Assembly: GCA_011009095.1 (NCBI GenBank)
Contig: VTPC01008778.1
Location: 35,982-99,981, forward strand
From: Ignelater luminosus
Taxonomy: Eukaryota; Arthropoda; Insecta; Coleoptera; Elateridae
Length of the DNA: 64,000 nt
Direction: 5' to 3'
The position numbers and the translations under genes are program-made. The notes beneath the pieces are model-generated. The model had not been told where the DNA came from. It did not search any database and was given only the letters and a program-made list of their open reading frames with translations. Within the stretch, counting starts at the first letter, position 1. The number at the start of each line of letters is the position of its first letter. Shown piece by piece: positions 24,524-34,600 of the stretch.

Positions 24524-24923
24524 NNNNNNNNNNNNNNNNNNNNNNNNNNNNNNNNNNNNNNNNNNNNNNNNNNNNNNNNNNNNNNNNNNNNNNNNNNNNN
24601 NNNNNNNNNNNNNNNNNNNNNNNNNNNNNNNNNNNNNNNNNNNNNNNNNNNNNNNNNNNNNNNNNNNNNNNNNNNNNNNNNNNNNNNNNNNNNNNNNNNN
24701 NNNNNNNNNNNNNNNNNNNNNNNNNNNNNNNNNNNNNNNNNNNNNNNNNNNNNNNNNNNNNNNNNNNNNNNNNNNNNNNNNNNNNNNNNNNNNNNNNNNN
24801 NNNNNNNNNNNNNNNNNNNNNNNNNNNNNNNNNNNNNNNNNNNNNNNNNNNNNNNNNNNNNNNNNNNNNNNNNNNNNNNNNNNNNNNNNNNNNNNNNNNN
24901 NNNNNNNNNNNNNNNNNNNNNNN
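24524..24923. other. Assembly gap, 400 N
   Basis: Exactly 400 N, the same length as the second gap, so this is a placeholder length and not a measured one. Any apparent open frame through it is artificial. Confidence 0.99.
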
Positions 24924-25624
24924 TTTGAATAAATAGGTTGTTAGTTAATTGTAACGTTTCATTTCTAATACTCACGCCTTTCTGCTTACTGTAGTGAGTC
25001 CAATGAAAGCCTCAACTACCAATTCTTTCAAAAAGTTAGCAGTAGCAGCTGACATTGAATGAAGAAATATAACCATCGACCACCTAAAGCTAAAATGTTT
25101 CGATATTTAACAATATGGATTGAAATTGAAACATTATGGTTGTTGCTTACGTAACAGATTGTTAAGGAAAGCTTTAAATCATTATTTTAGTGAAAAAGAC
25201 TGTTCGGCCTCTTTAAACTACTGATTTATTGCATATATCACGTCATTATATGAAGAAAATCCTTGTCCATGCAAGTATTTCTCTAGTTTTGAACCAGTCT
25301 GTACTCACTGGGACAGGGCCGGACTAATATCATCAGCGACCCTAAGCACTGCACATTGTGGCCCCCCCTCCCTATTGCCTTGACAAAAACATTTTTCACA
25401 GGAACATATGCGTAATTTTATGGTCATTGTGATAGTATTTTTTTAAATTGAATTTGAGACACTTCATGTTTTCAGAAAATTCCAACAATCTGGGAAATTC
25501 CTTGACGAGCCGTCGAGCGTAAGTCCCTTTATTACATCTGGGCCTTCAATTATTAAAAAAACTTGTCAAGAATAATAACGCTTGTAATTCATAATATACT
25601 TCTTCTTCTTGTAGTGCCTATCCG

Positions 25625-26675
25625 TTATCGGATGTTGGCGATCATCAACTCCATTTGAACTTTGTTTACTGCGGCTCGGAACAGATTAGTTGTTGTCATA
25701 TTAAACCATGTTCTTAGGTTTTTCAACCACAAGATTCTTCGTCGTCCAAGTCCCCCCTTACCGAGCACTTTAATTTGTATTGCTAATTGTAGTAGTTCGT
25801 ATCTTCCATCGTTGCTCATAATATGGCCAAAATATTCTAATTTTCTTTTCTAACTGTTTTAAAAATTTCAGCTTGTTTATGTAGTCTTTCCAATACATTT
25901 TCTTTTGTTATATGATCTGACTAGGGAATTCTTAAAATACGTCGATAGAGCCACATTTTGAATGCCTGTAATTTCTTGCTGCTTGCATCTGTGAGTGTCC
26001 ATGGTTCTACTCCGTATAGCAAGACTGGGAATATATAACATCGGAGAAGTCTTGCTTTTGTGGATAAATTGAGATCGTGGCTTTTAAAAAGTTTAACAAT
26101 CTTTATAAACTGGGCTCTTGCTTTCTCAATGCGAACCTTAAGAGTGATCCCACCGTTCGTTAGTGGTCGTACCAAGGTAAGTGTATTCATCTATTCTCTC
26201 TATCGATTTATTATCCACTAGTATTTGCCCTTGTACTGGATTTTTGCTGATTGCCATGTATTTGGTTTTGTTTAAGTTCAGATTTAGCCCAAACCTCTAG
26301 CTAGTCATTGCAATTGGTGACATTATTTCTTGCAAATCTTGAAGACTATTGGCAAATACTAACGTGTCATCCGCATACCTGATATTCTCCGTTCACTAAT
26401 ACCCCCTCATCTAGATCCTCAATGGCCTATCTGAATATTTCCTCTGAATAGATGTTAAATAGCAGAAGGAACAGCACGCATCCCTATCGTACTCCTCTTA
26501 CTCACTCTTTGGATTTGGAAATCTTCCCAATCTTCAATGCGAACTTTGGCAGTTAGGTTCCAGTACAGATTTATGATGATTCTCATGCCTTTGTCATCTA
26601 AGCCAATCTTATATTTACACTTACGCATTTCAAATAAGTAACTGTTAAAACTATTTGCTTCGTTCTGTTAATATC
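25625..26675 (-). pseudogene. Non-LTR RT fragment, copy 2
   Basis: Same protein remnant as copy 1 but in places better preserved. The catalytic box reads YADD at 26366-26377. One frame at 26190-25921 is open through RIEKARAQFIKIVKLF and LLYGVEPWTLTDAS to YRRILRIP. A second open piece at 25819-25625 covers the C-terminus, MSNDGRYELLQLAIQ, then GRRRILWLKNLRTWFN, ending IANIR and a stop. The two pieces are in different frames, and stops remain upstream, so the gene is not functional. The comparison indicates that the serine in copy 1 (YSDD) is a later change. Confidence 0.8.
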
Positions 26676-26901
26676 AATTCATCACTCCTCTTTGAAGAGG
26701 ATCAGCACAAATCTTCAACTTTGCACAACATAACCTTTTGTATTCGTTGGTGTCAACGTTGGTACGCATGTACGACAGTATTCATTGTGGCAGGTACTTT
26801 AAAGTCTTTTCCGCCCTTATAATGTCCCAAGGGCTATAATGAATCACTACGTCCCTGTTCCAAACGAAAATGAATTTATTTCACGAATGAAAAAATGTTG
26901 T

Positions 26902-27016
26902 ACGTCCCACGGGAGTAAGTAGTGTTACAGTCTCGACGTGATTACGCTTTTGGCTTCGCCCCGAGTGCAATAATCACGTCTCGACTGCAACAAATTACTT
27001 TCCTCCCTTGGTACGT
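26902..27016. repeat. Fold-back (hairpin) sequence, copy 2
   Basis: An imperfect inverted repeat. The left arm 26902-26944 ends GACGTGATTA, the right arm 26971-27016 begins TAATCACGTC, and the tip is 26 bp. The outer arms pair as ACGTCCCACGGGAG against ACGTACCAAGGGAG. It lies inside the hAT-like element and may be the core of an older MITE. Confidence 0.75.
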
Positions 27017-27790
27017 AAATAATTATTTGAATCTAAATGTTTTTATTAAAGAAATGATTACAATGAAATTAATTAACATAATTTATAATTATACTTTAAA
27101 AATATTTTGTCTATCTTCAGAAAAAGTTTAACAAATTATTTTTATATATTTATGAATTAAAAAAAGATATAATAAAAATTTCCGGGGGTCCCTATTGAGC
27201 GGGGGCCCTAAGCATGTGCTTAGTCTGCTTATGCATTAGTCCAGCCCTGCACTGGGAGCAATGTCTAACGAATATGATGGATATTCTAATAATTTGAAGC
27301 CTACTTAAACAGTGTTGGCCTTTGCAAAGGAAGACATATTGGTGGAGGAGCAAACCTTCAGGCTACTTTTTACGTCGTTTTTCTTTAATTGACTCAAGCA
27401 ATTTAGAAATCACATGGTATGACAAGCACCTGCGATTCTGGCATCACTAAACTATGAACCTTTCTAACATTTTTTCTTGTTTTTGGTTTTGATGGTTGAT
27501 GTCTATCTTTACATGACTGCCTATCGCAATTAAATTATTAAATTCACACAGTCGTCTAAAAGTCTTGAATTGAATTTATACCTTTTTTTTTGAAGAACTG
27601 CTCTTTGCTTGGTGCTCTCTATTTTTGCACCAATGTTGAGTATACCCTTTACGTCAGCACCTTATCAAGCAACCACCTTTTACAGAGTTGAATTTTTGCA
27701 TGCAAGCCGAAGCATCTTTGAGGAACATATGAGACGAGAAAGGCAGTTTTTATGAACAGTGAAAGTAGACTCAATAATGTATCATATGAC

Positions 27791-29900
27791 TATATGAGGT
27801 ATGGTCTTTGGACTTCATTGGTGCGTTACACCATACCTGGCTGGTAGCATAAATGCATTCCAGTTTCTTGGCATGAATTGTCATAATTCTACGGAAAATA
27901 TCTCTTTTACAATGATAAATAAATCTGTAGATTTTCTCATGAACTGTTGGATTGATTCCAGGACTTTCTAAGGGTCAGATCGGATTTTGACTATGTCGTG
28001 ACGGTAACATTTCTAGGCAGTATCACAACAAACATAGACATTCTCCATTAAACATCTTTCAGTGATCTTATATGCATATTAAAGATATTGTCAATATGGA
28101 TTGATCAGATATCAGAGAAGCATTTTCTGACGAGTACCTCCTAAATATCATTTCATACTTACCATCAAAAGAGTTGTTCAAACAGAGAATAATTGATAAC
28201 TTGTTTCCCATTTGTTTACTTGTCTGGAAACTGGAAGCTTGATTGCGAGTCTCCATTCAAGCAACTTTCCTACCTGGTCAAGATTTCTTGTTAGTTTAGT
28301 CTGTTTTTACTAGCCATTCTGAGTTTTTCTCATTGTCAGTTTATTGTCTACAATTCGATTTGAAATATCCACGAACCTTTAGCTTTAGACACATCATTCT
28401 CAAGCATTTAAGTTGTTACTGTATTATTGTGAAGAGCTCGAATTAATCATCTTCCGCGGTCTTCTCTACTCTAGGCATTATTTACTAATTTAATTTGTTT
28501 ATTTGCTTTGGTTAGGGCATCGACTGCTATTAAGATTAGCCTTGCGAGATCTAGGAATGGCAGAAATTTCTTGAATTTTGCACTTAGACTAGAACTTTGT
28601 CTATTTGAAAGTTTCTCATCTCCAGGTTGATAGACACATAAAATCATGTTTCTTGCCTTGCTACAGGATTGATGTAAATATTTATATGAGGGCATTGAAA
28701 AAGATATTTTAATCACTACTTGGTAGCTTCTAAGCAATATCAATTAGATGGTCTCTACGTCAGTTCTTCACGTTTCTTCATTTTGAAGTCAAATAATTTT
28801 TTGCAGATAGACACAATTAAAATTGTTTTAATGCACTGTTTTACTTTCTTACTAGAATCTCCATCAAGTGTTAATTTGAAAAACTCCGAGAAAAACAATT
28901 ATTGGTTTTGAGTTTGAGTCTGGTTGCACTCAATATTTCGGCAGCTAGAAGGATGATCGTGATCGTGGTCTCTTCTTAAAAAGCCTTTTGTTTAGTGTTT
29001 AGAAGAAGAATGTGAACTGAGACCAGAGCAGCTACTGTCATCTGCAACCATGAGGTACCATTACATCTTTGGGCAGATGATAAGTAACATCTTCATGTTT
29101 GTGAGATTTCTTTTCAGACATACTAAATTAAACTCATCTTAGCCCATGAAAGTCTTTTTGAGTTATGTTGATCCTAGATACTTTAGATCTCTGATTACTC
29201 ACTCGATACAGATTCGGATGCTCAGACTCAAATTGAGTCAATCTTCCATAGCATTTCAGTATTCAGTTTGTTTTGAATTTTTTTCTCCAGTTGCAGTCTA
29301 TTTTTCTTCATTATTGCGTTTTTACATTGGATAGTACACATGTACATTTTTGGTTTTATTTATTTCGAATCTCTTCAGTACATTTCTTATCTTCATGTAA
29401 TAATATTCGACATTTTAATTTGTAGAAAGGGAAACATTATGTTGTTAACAATTTTTCATTTTCAGATATTAGACAGTATAGATACTATCGCTTGTTATAA
29501 CAAATTCTTAAATACCTAATTGATTAAAGATGGATTTTATATAAGATGCTTTTTGTTGGATTTCTGTTTTGATATTCATAGGTGGAATAATATTAATTCT
29601 AACACGAAAAACTTTATAGTATAAATGATACAAAGGATATTATTTTCATGATGACACGATACTGTTAAGCGTGACACATGTTTGATCGAGATCAGATAAG
29701 ATATAGGAATGAGTTTCTTTTTATTAAACCAGTCAACATTTTCAAAGAAGCATCTATTAGAAATTAATTTGTAAACAATTATTTAGCAGTTACCGTATTT
29801 AGATAGTAATTTATCTGTTTAAAGTAAAACGATACATATCGACCTTTTGAAGTCCCCACTTACTAATTTGAATATTTCCGACAATGACATTTCAATGTGA
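27791..29900. other. Stretch without recognised genes
   Basis: No gene supported. A minus-strand frame at 28471-28743 has a protein-like look but no motif I can name and no start or splice context; I do not annotate it as a gene. Confidence 0.45.
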
Positions 29901-30140
29901 AAAGGACTCATATTGCATTATTATCAAAATTATAATGGCGACTGGTTCCTACGGAGTGTACGTACCATTAGACGATCATAAATTGGGCAGTAACCACACT
30001 GGATCACCTTGGCTGTGACTTCAAGCCGCTCTTCTTTACGGTGTAAACACCGCCATACACCCGCAATACATCACATATACCCGGTTTCCATGCACGGATA
30101 GGTACTGGATTCCAAATATCGATAACGATCATTATTTATT
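29900..30140. promoter_or_regulatory. GC-richer island, candidate regulatory DNA
   Basis: About 200 bp clearly richer in G+C than either flank and lacking repeat signatures. It contains AACCACA (Runt-type site) near 29994, GGTGTAAACACC (forkhead-like, near-palindromic) near 30040, and TATCGATA near 30118, which matches the Drosophila DREF element. A 27-codon frame starts inside it. Function as enhancer, promoter or first exon is inferred only from composition and motifs. Confidence 0.35.
29935..30018 (+). CDS. Possible short ORF, 27 codons
   Basis: ATG at 29935 and TGA at 30016-30018 enclose 27 codons beginning MATGSYGVYVPL, with codon use that looks less AT-driven than the surroundings. There is no good splice donor within the frame, so if it is translated it would be a free-standing small ORF or a 5' leader ORF. 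I do not recognise the peptide. A chance frame in a GC-richer island is equally possible. Confidence 0.18.
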   Translation: MATGSYGVYVPLDDHKLGSNHTGSPWL

Positions 30141-32930
30141 GTTTTAAATTCGATTTATTGCGACATTTTAAATTAGATTTTTAAGTCGTACGTGTGTGTA
30201 GGCAAAAATCTATATTCCTCCGTCTGCTTATAAACACAAAAAATTCAAAATTTCAACGAGCTTTTTTATTTTAGTAATTTTATTTTTATATCATCGGTAT
30301 TCGAATTGGGAATTATTATTAATCGCTTTTTACTAAACAAGTTTTTTTGTCTATCTTTATTGTTTTGTTTTCAACTACTACATATGGTGGGTATTGGGTG
30401 AGACTTTTTTGTGTATTTTCTGAAGACGATTCTAAACGCGCGCGCTCTATCTAAAATCATTAGGTGAAACGACAGAGGTTAAAATGTCCAATAACCTTAA
30501 ATGTATCGATAAAATATACCCAAATCAAGATTTAATTCTATAAATAGTTTGCGCTCTTGTTGTGAATTAAACATGTCAACATCCTTTTGTGGAATGAGTA
30601 AAACTGATACCATCCCAAGTATTAATACTAATACCATTTTTTGTTTAATGTTCATAAAAATGCTGGATTGAAATCTGTTTAATTGACAATTTAATTTTTG
30701 ATGTACATAACGAAACAAAAAATACGTTTTTTTGTTTTGAAAGATGAGCTAATACTGTTTTTGTTTTGTCTCAAGAAATAACAATTAACATAATATACAA
30801 ATTGGGATTGTCATATAAATCAGGTTTGATGTACTTTGTATCTTTGCAATGCAAAAAACGTAAAATCAGTTTTCGACTAGTTTTTTTTAATTGGAGCGGT
30901 TTTCCAAGGTTTCCATTCAAGAAAAAAATTATGAATGAGTGAATAAGGAATATACCTCAAAAGAATTAATCTGTTGTTTTTATCTTTCCGTATTTTTTAT
31001 TCAATTTAATTTTAAATGGATTTTGGCTTAGGTGCAACTTTTATTTGATGTTTCTTTGTGTGTTTATTTACCTGGTTTTTTTACGTTTCAAAGATGAATT
31101 TTATGTTCAAGTTTTCATGACTTCATCGTCTTGGAAATTTTGGTAATTCTTTATTTTAATCATTGGAATTTTTGTTTCATTGTAAGAAAACAATAGAAAT
31201 AAAAATCTCATTTTTAAGATTTTGGCATCTTTTTGACTGCTTGTCGGTCATCTTTACAATTTCAACTTCGAGATACAGGCAGTTGACATATACCGTAGAA
31301 AACAAACCTTCAAATCTGACCTAACTAAAATACAAATAGATTGACCAACATCGTTTTTTCCTCTGTTGATTCATTAACTTGAAACCGAAAGTCGAATTCG
31401 GGCAATTCCATATGCTTAGGTTAATGTAATTAACTGTACGACTAAATTTTGTTTAACATGAAGACATCAATTTGTTTCTAATTATGGCGAAAACCTCAAC
31501 AACAATTTAGTGTAGATAAAAAATCTAAGTCATCAAGAAATTACTTCTTCTCTTGTATTTTCCTTCTTATTGTAACATTTGAGACTTTCACTACATGATG
31601 GCCTTAATCTTCGGTGTTTCGTGTTTTAATACTTCAGTTATCATAATTATTATGCAAGCTAATCTAGCTCAGATTCATAAAGTTCTTGGGTGTTGCGTAT
31701 TTTAGCTCAGCTTTTTGTAAACATTAACTTTTTGTCTAAAGTTAATAAGGAATGGTAAGATCTGCTATGACGAAGACTCCAGAAAAAAATTTGACTATCT
31801 ACCTCTAAGATTGTTCTGCAATAATCTCAATAACTAGGTTGTAATTGAGACTTTTAAACCTCATAAATTCTTGGCCTATAGTCTTTCAGCAGAACTCATC
31901 TTTGATTTGTCGACTTTTCTCTTCCTTTCTAACTACCAGTGCTTTTTGCTCAATTTTGTTCTCAAGGGTCTTTTTTATCTTCATTTTCCGTGATATTTTC
32001 ATTCTTTTTTTTGCTTGCTTTAAACAAAGAGTTGACAATTTAATTTTTGTAAGTGATTCATTACGCTTGGTTTTAGAAGTTTCATTCCTTCTAGTTTTGT
32101 ACTTTTCATACCTTAAGAAACTTGTAAAACCTTCCAAACTGAAAAGTATCTTTCCTAAAAATGTATTGGTTAAAGAGTTTTGACCAGAGTTCAAGGAACC
32201 AGTAATGGTTACTTCTTCAACCGTGTTTGGGTATATTGGGCGTTACGATGATGGATGAACAACAGCAACCGATGATAGTTATCGAAATATCTAACAGTTT
32301 AAACAGTTGCAGCTTCACTGCTAATTTTTAAACCTATATTGGATAACAGTAGTTGGGACCTAAATGTGAAATGTGAACATTGCTTATAAAAGGCCGCATC
32401 AGGTAACTATGCGTGGAGCCCTAAATTCTGATCATTGATACCAGGACTATTCAAGAGTAGATTGCAGGTTCCCTTCTAGCTTGAGCTTAGATATGCTATA
32501 ACAACATCAAAAACAGTTCTCAAGTGTTTGACTCATAAATGCTTCTAAATGGCACCAGTTCCAGTTTCACACGTTGATTAAAAATATGCAGCAACTCATC
32601 ACATTTATTTCTATCTTACCATTAGACGCCGTTTTTTATTTTATACTTTTCTCGTTGAGCCGTTATTTTTTGTGACTTTTTCAACTCTAACACTTGTAAT
32701 TTGTCTAGAAGCTTGTCTACAAAGTATATAAAGTTGTTTTATCTTCTGTTTACTAGTTTATCTTTGATTTTCATGATTCCAAAGTTCCTCTAAAAAATGC
32801 CAGAGCTTCACTATAGAATACCTTAAAGTGAGACACAAACCCAAGGCAGCATCCTCATGAAGCTAAAGAAAAAAGGAACGCAAAGCAGGACGCGAGTAGT
32901 CACTTTGTGAGATACCATGAGATGTACGTC
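30141..32930. other. AT-rich stretch without recognised genes
   Basis: No coding signal that I can support. Overlapping open frames on both strands near 31845-32194 are low-complexity (Phe/Leu-rich on one strand, Lys/Glu-rich on the other) and look like a composition artefact. Confidence 0.5.
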
Positions 32931-34600
32931 CGCAGAACGCGAAAAGGAAATCAACCTTTTATATTATTATTACTGATACCTGACAAAATCATGGATAAGC
33001 TATTAACCAAGAAACAAGTTCACGATTTGGAATAAATTTAGCTTCCGTAAGGCTAGATCATCAACACAGTAGTCAAACAGTTGCCCAGAAATAAAGGTAC
33101 AGGACAAACCCGGCAGTTATTGCTTTCGATATCAGAAACGTCTTTGATTCGGCATAGCATCCCAGTATGATTTTGTGCATGAAAACTGTTGAAAGATCTT
33201 TAGAAGATAGCAAAGCGATCAATGGATAAATGAAACAACGGATGCTGTTAGAGTTTTTCCCTTGGACCTATTTTGTGGCTGCTTTGAATGGAAGAATTCT
33301 TTCTAAAAACGAACAAAAGTACGTTTGATACAAGTCTCTGCAGACGATCAGATGGTATTGATCTGTAAAAAAGTCAGTTAGCCGGTTGGAGAGTCTATGG
33401 GAGTTAATTGTGGACGCATACTGTAAATTGGGCAAATAGAAAAAAATTAAGTTACAACGTAGGGAAGACTCAAGTCATGTTTTGCCAAACGAGAAAAGAA
33501 ATTGGTAAACTTTACTTATAGATGGGCTAAGCGCATTTCTCCGGTATAGGGAATAACCAAATATAGTTCGTTTTTTTCTACGCCTGTTATTGTCAAGATT
33601 TCCTTACTTATGTTTACTAGAAATAAAATTTCTTTATTCATAGAAAACAACAACAACAAGAAAAACCAAGTTAGTGCACGAAGCGTTGGAGAGGTGCATT
33701 CTACAAGAGAAGAATGTTTCTATACGTAGCGAAGCTCTGGGTAATTAGGTTTAGGGACTCTCGCCTCATAAGGAGTTTTAATTTTTACCTCACTTTCTTA
33801 CCATTGGTAACAAGGGGTTATAGAACTAAACCGACAAGTGCGTTGGAAGTGTTGAGCAGTAAAGAACTGTCATGGCCAGAGCCGGCTGAAGAGTCAAGTT
33901 TGCGGACCAACTGCCTAGGGCCCCGCGCCTTGAGAGAAAAACAATTAATTCTTGGTATCTCCATGTTCAGGATTAATAAAGTTTCTAATTTTTTTCTAAA
34001 TATTTAAAATAAACGAATTATGCTATGTCTGAAAAATCAGTGTATTTCTTCTTTTTCTATTGCAAAACTTCCAGCCAGCCCTGGTCCTGGCAAAGCAAGT
34101 TATCGATGTTACTCAAAGGAGAACAGTAAGGATTGTGAGAAAGTCTTGTTCATTCTTGTTAGTTCATCCAAGATCGAGGAGCAAAGATAATTTTGACGTT
34201 GGCGTTGTACAGCATCGACAGCTTGGTCAAGAATGGATGATCGATGAAAGCAAATTAGTGCGGCGAGTGAGGATTTAACAGAAGGCGCCCAGGTTCATAT
34301 TTTTCCGGATCAATAAAACAAGAATTTGGTAGCACTAGAAAATTACAAGCTAGCGTTTCACATGATGAATACGAAAATAACGATCGGAGTCTTCTGGAGA
34401 AAAGCCCATTTAAGCAACTGTAGTATGAGATGACTGGCAAAGAAGAAGAAATTACTGGGAGGATTAAAAAAACGAGAAGTGAGATTAAGTGGTAGGAAGC
34501 ATTGAAAAGCCTGAATATCTACAACTGGACATGCTTATTCGGTCCGGAGCCAAATATCGGTTATTTGGATTTCAGAAGATATGATTCAGACCGACACTAA
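32930..34600 (+). pseudogene. Decayed R1/Jockey-type RT, interrupted by a MITE
   Basis: Plus-strand, frame-hopping translation shows KFSFRKARSST (for the QFGFRKGRST block) near 33030; a degraded ARDVPQGS-type segment as SFSLGPILW near 33255; and the catalytic box as SADDQMVL at 33337-33360, where the usual tyrosine of YADD is serine. Then comes LSYNVGKTQVMF near 33460. The C-terminal region continues as LWVIRFRDSRL, then GYRTKPTSALEVLSSKEL near 33860, which is split by a hAT MITE, and resumes as LAKQVIDVTQRRTVRI at 34089. Many stops and frame changes show long decay. The endonuclease is not visible. Clade placement (R1 or Jockey) is by motif resemblance. Confidence 0.7.
33877..34083. mobile_element. 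207-bp hAT MITE
   Basis: Ends CAGAGCCGGCTGAAG (left) and, in reverse, CAGGGCTGGCTGGAAG (right), with 8-bp target duplications GTCATGGC at 33869-33876 and GTCCTGGC at 34084-34091 (one mismatch). It is inserted in the RT remnant, whose reading continues on the far side. The left sub-terminal region is GC-rich (TAGGGCCCCGCGCC); the rest is AT-rich and non-coding. Confidence 0.85.

Larger units (their letters stand above)
25314..27249. mobile_element. hAT-like element with captured RT fragment, copy 2
   Basis: Same termini as copy 1 and the identical 8-bp target duplication CACTGGGA at 25306-25313 and 27250-27257. Because target site and flanks are shared, the element inserted once and was then duplicated, or is simply allelic. 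Length 1936 bp, the excess mainly from the intact hairpin. Confidence 0.85.
24924..27790. repeat. Duplicated block, copy 2 (right of gap)
   Basis: Starts at the gap edge with the sequence found at 21726 and ends at 27790 with the last bases before the gap (ATCATATGAC); unique sequence follows. Copy 2 is slightly longer (2867 against 2798 bp), mainly because it keeps the 48-bp hairpin tip near 26935-26982 and about 40 bp near 27625-27665, while lacking about 22 bp near 27340. Confidence 0.95.

Noticed and set aside
24349-24975. Long open frames crossing the first N gap
   Set aside because: They consist mainly of untranslatable N and are artefacts of the gap; the same holds for frames across 47160-47687.
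28471-28743. 90-codon minus-strand frame with a protein-like look
   Set aside because: No family recognised, no conserved start context; kept only as a remark in the region description.
31845-32194. Overlapping frames of about 100 codons on both strands
   Set aside because: Low-complexity on both strands, no motif, no start or splice context.
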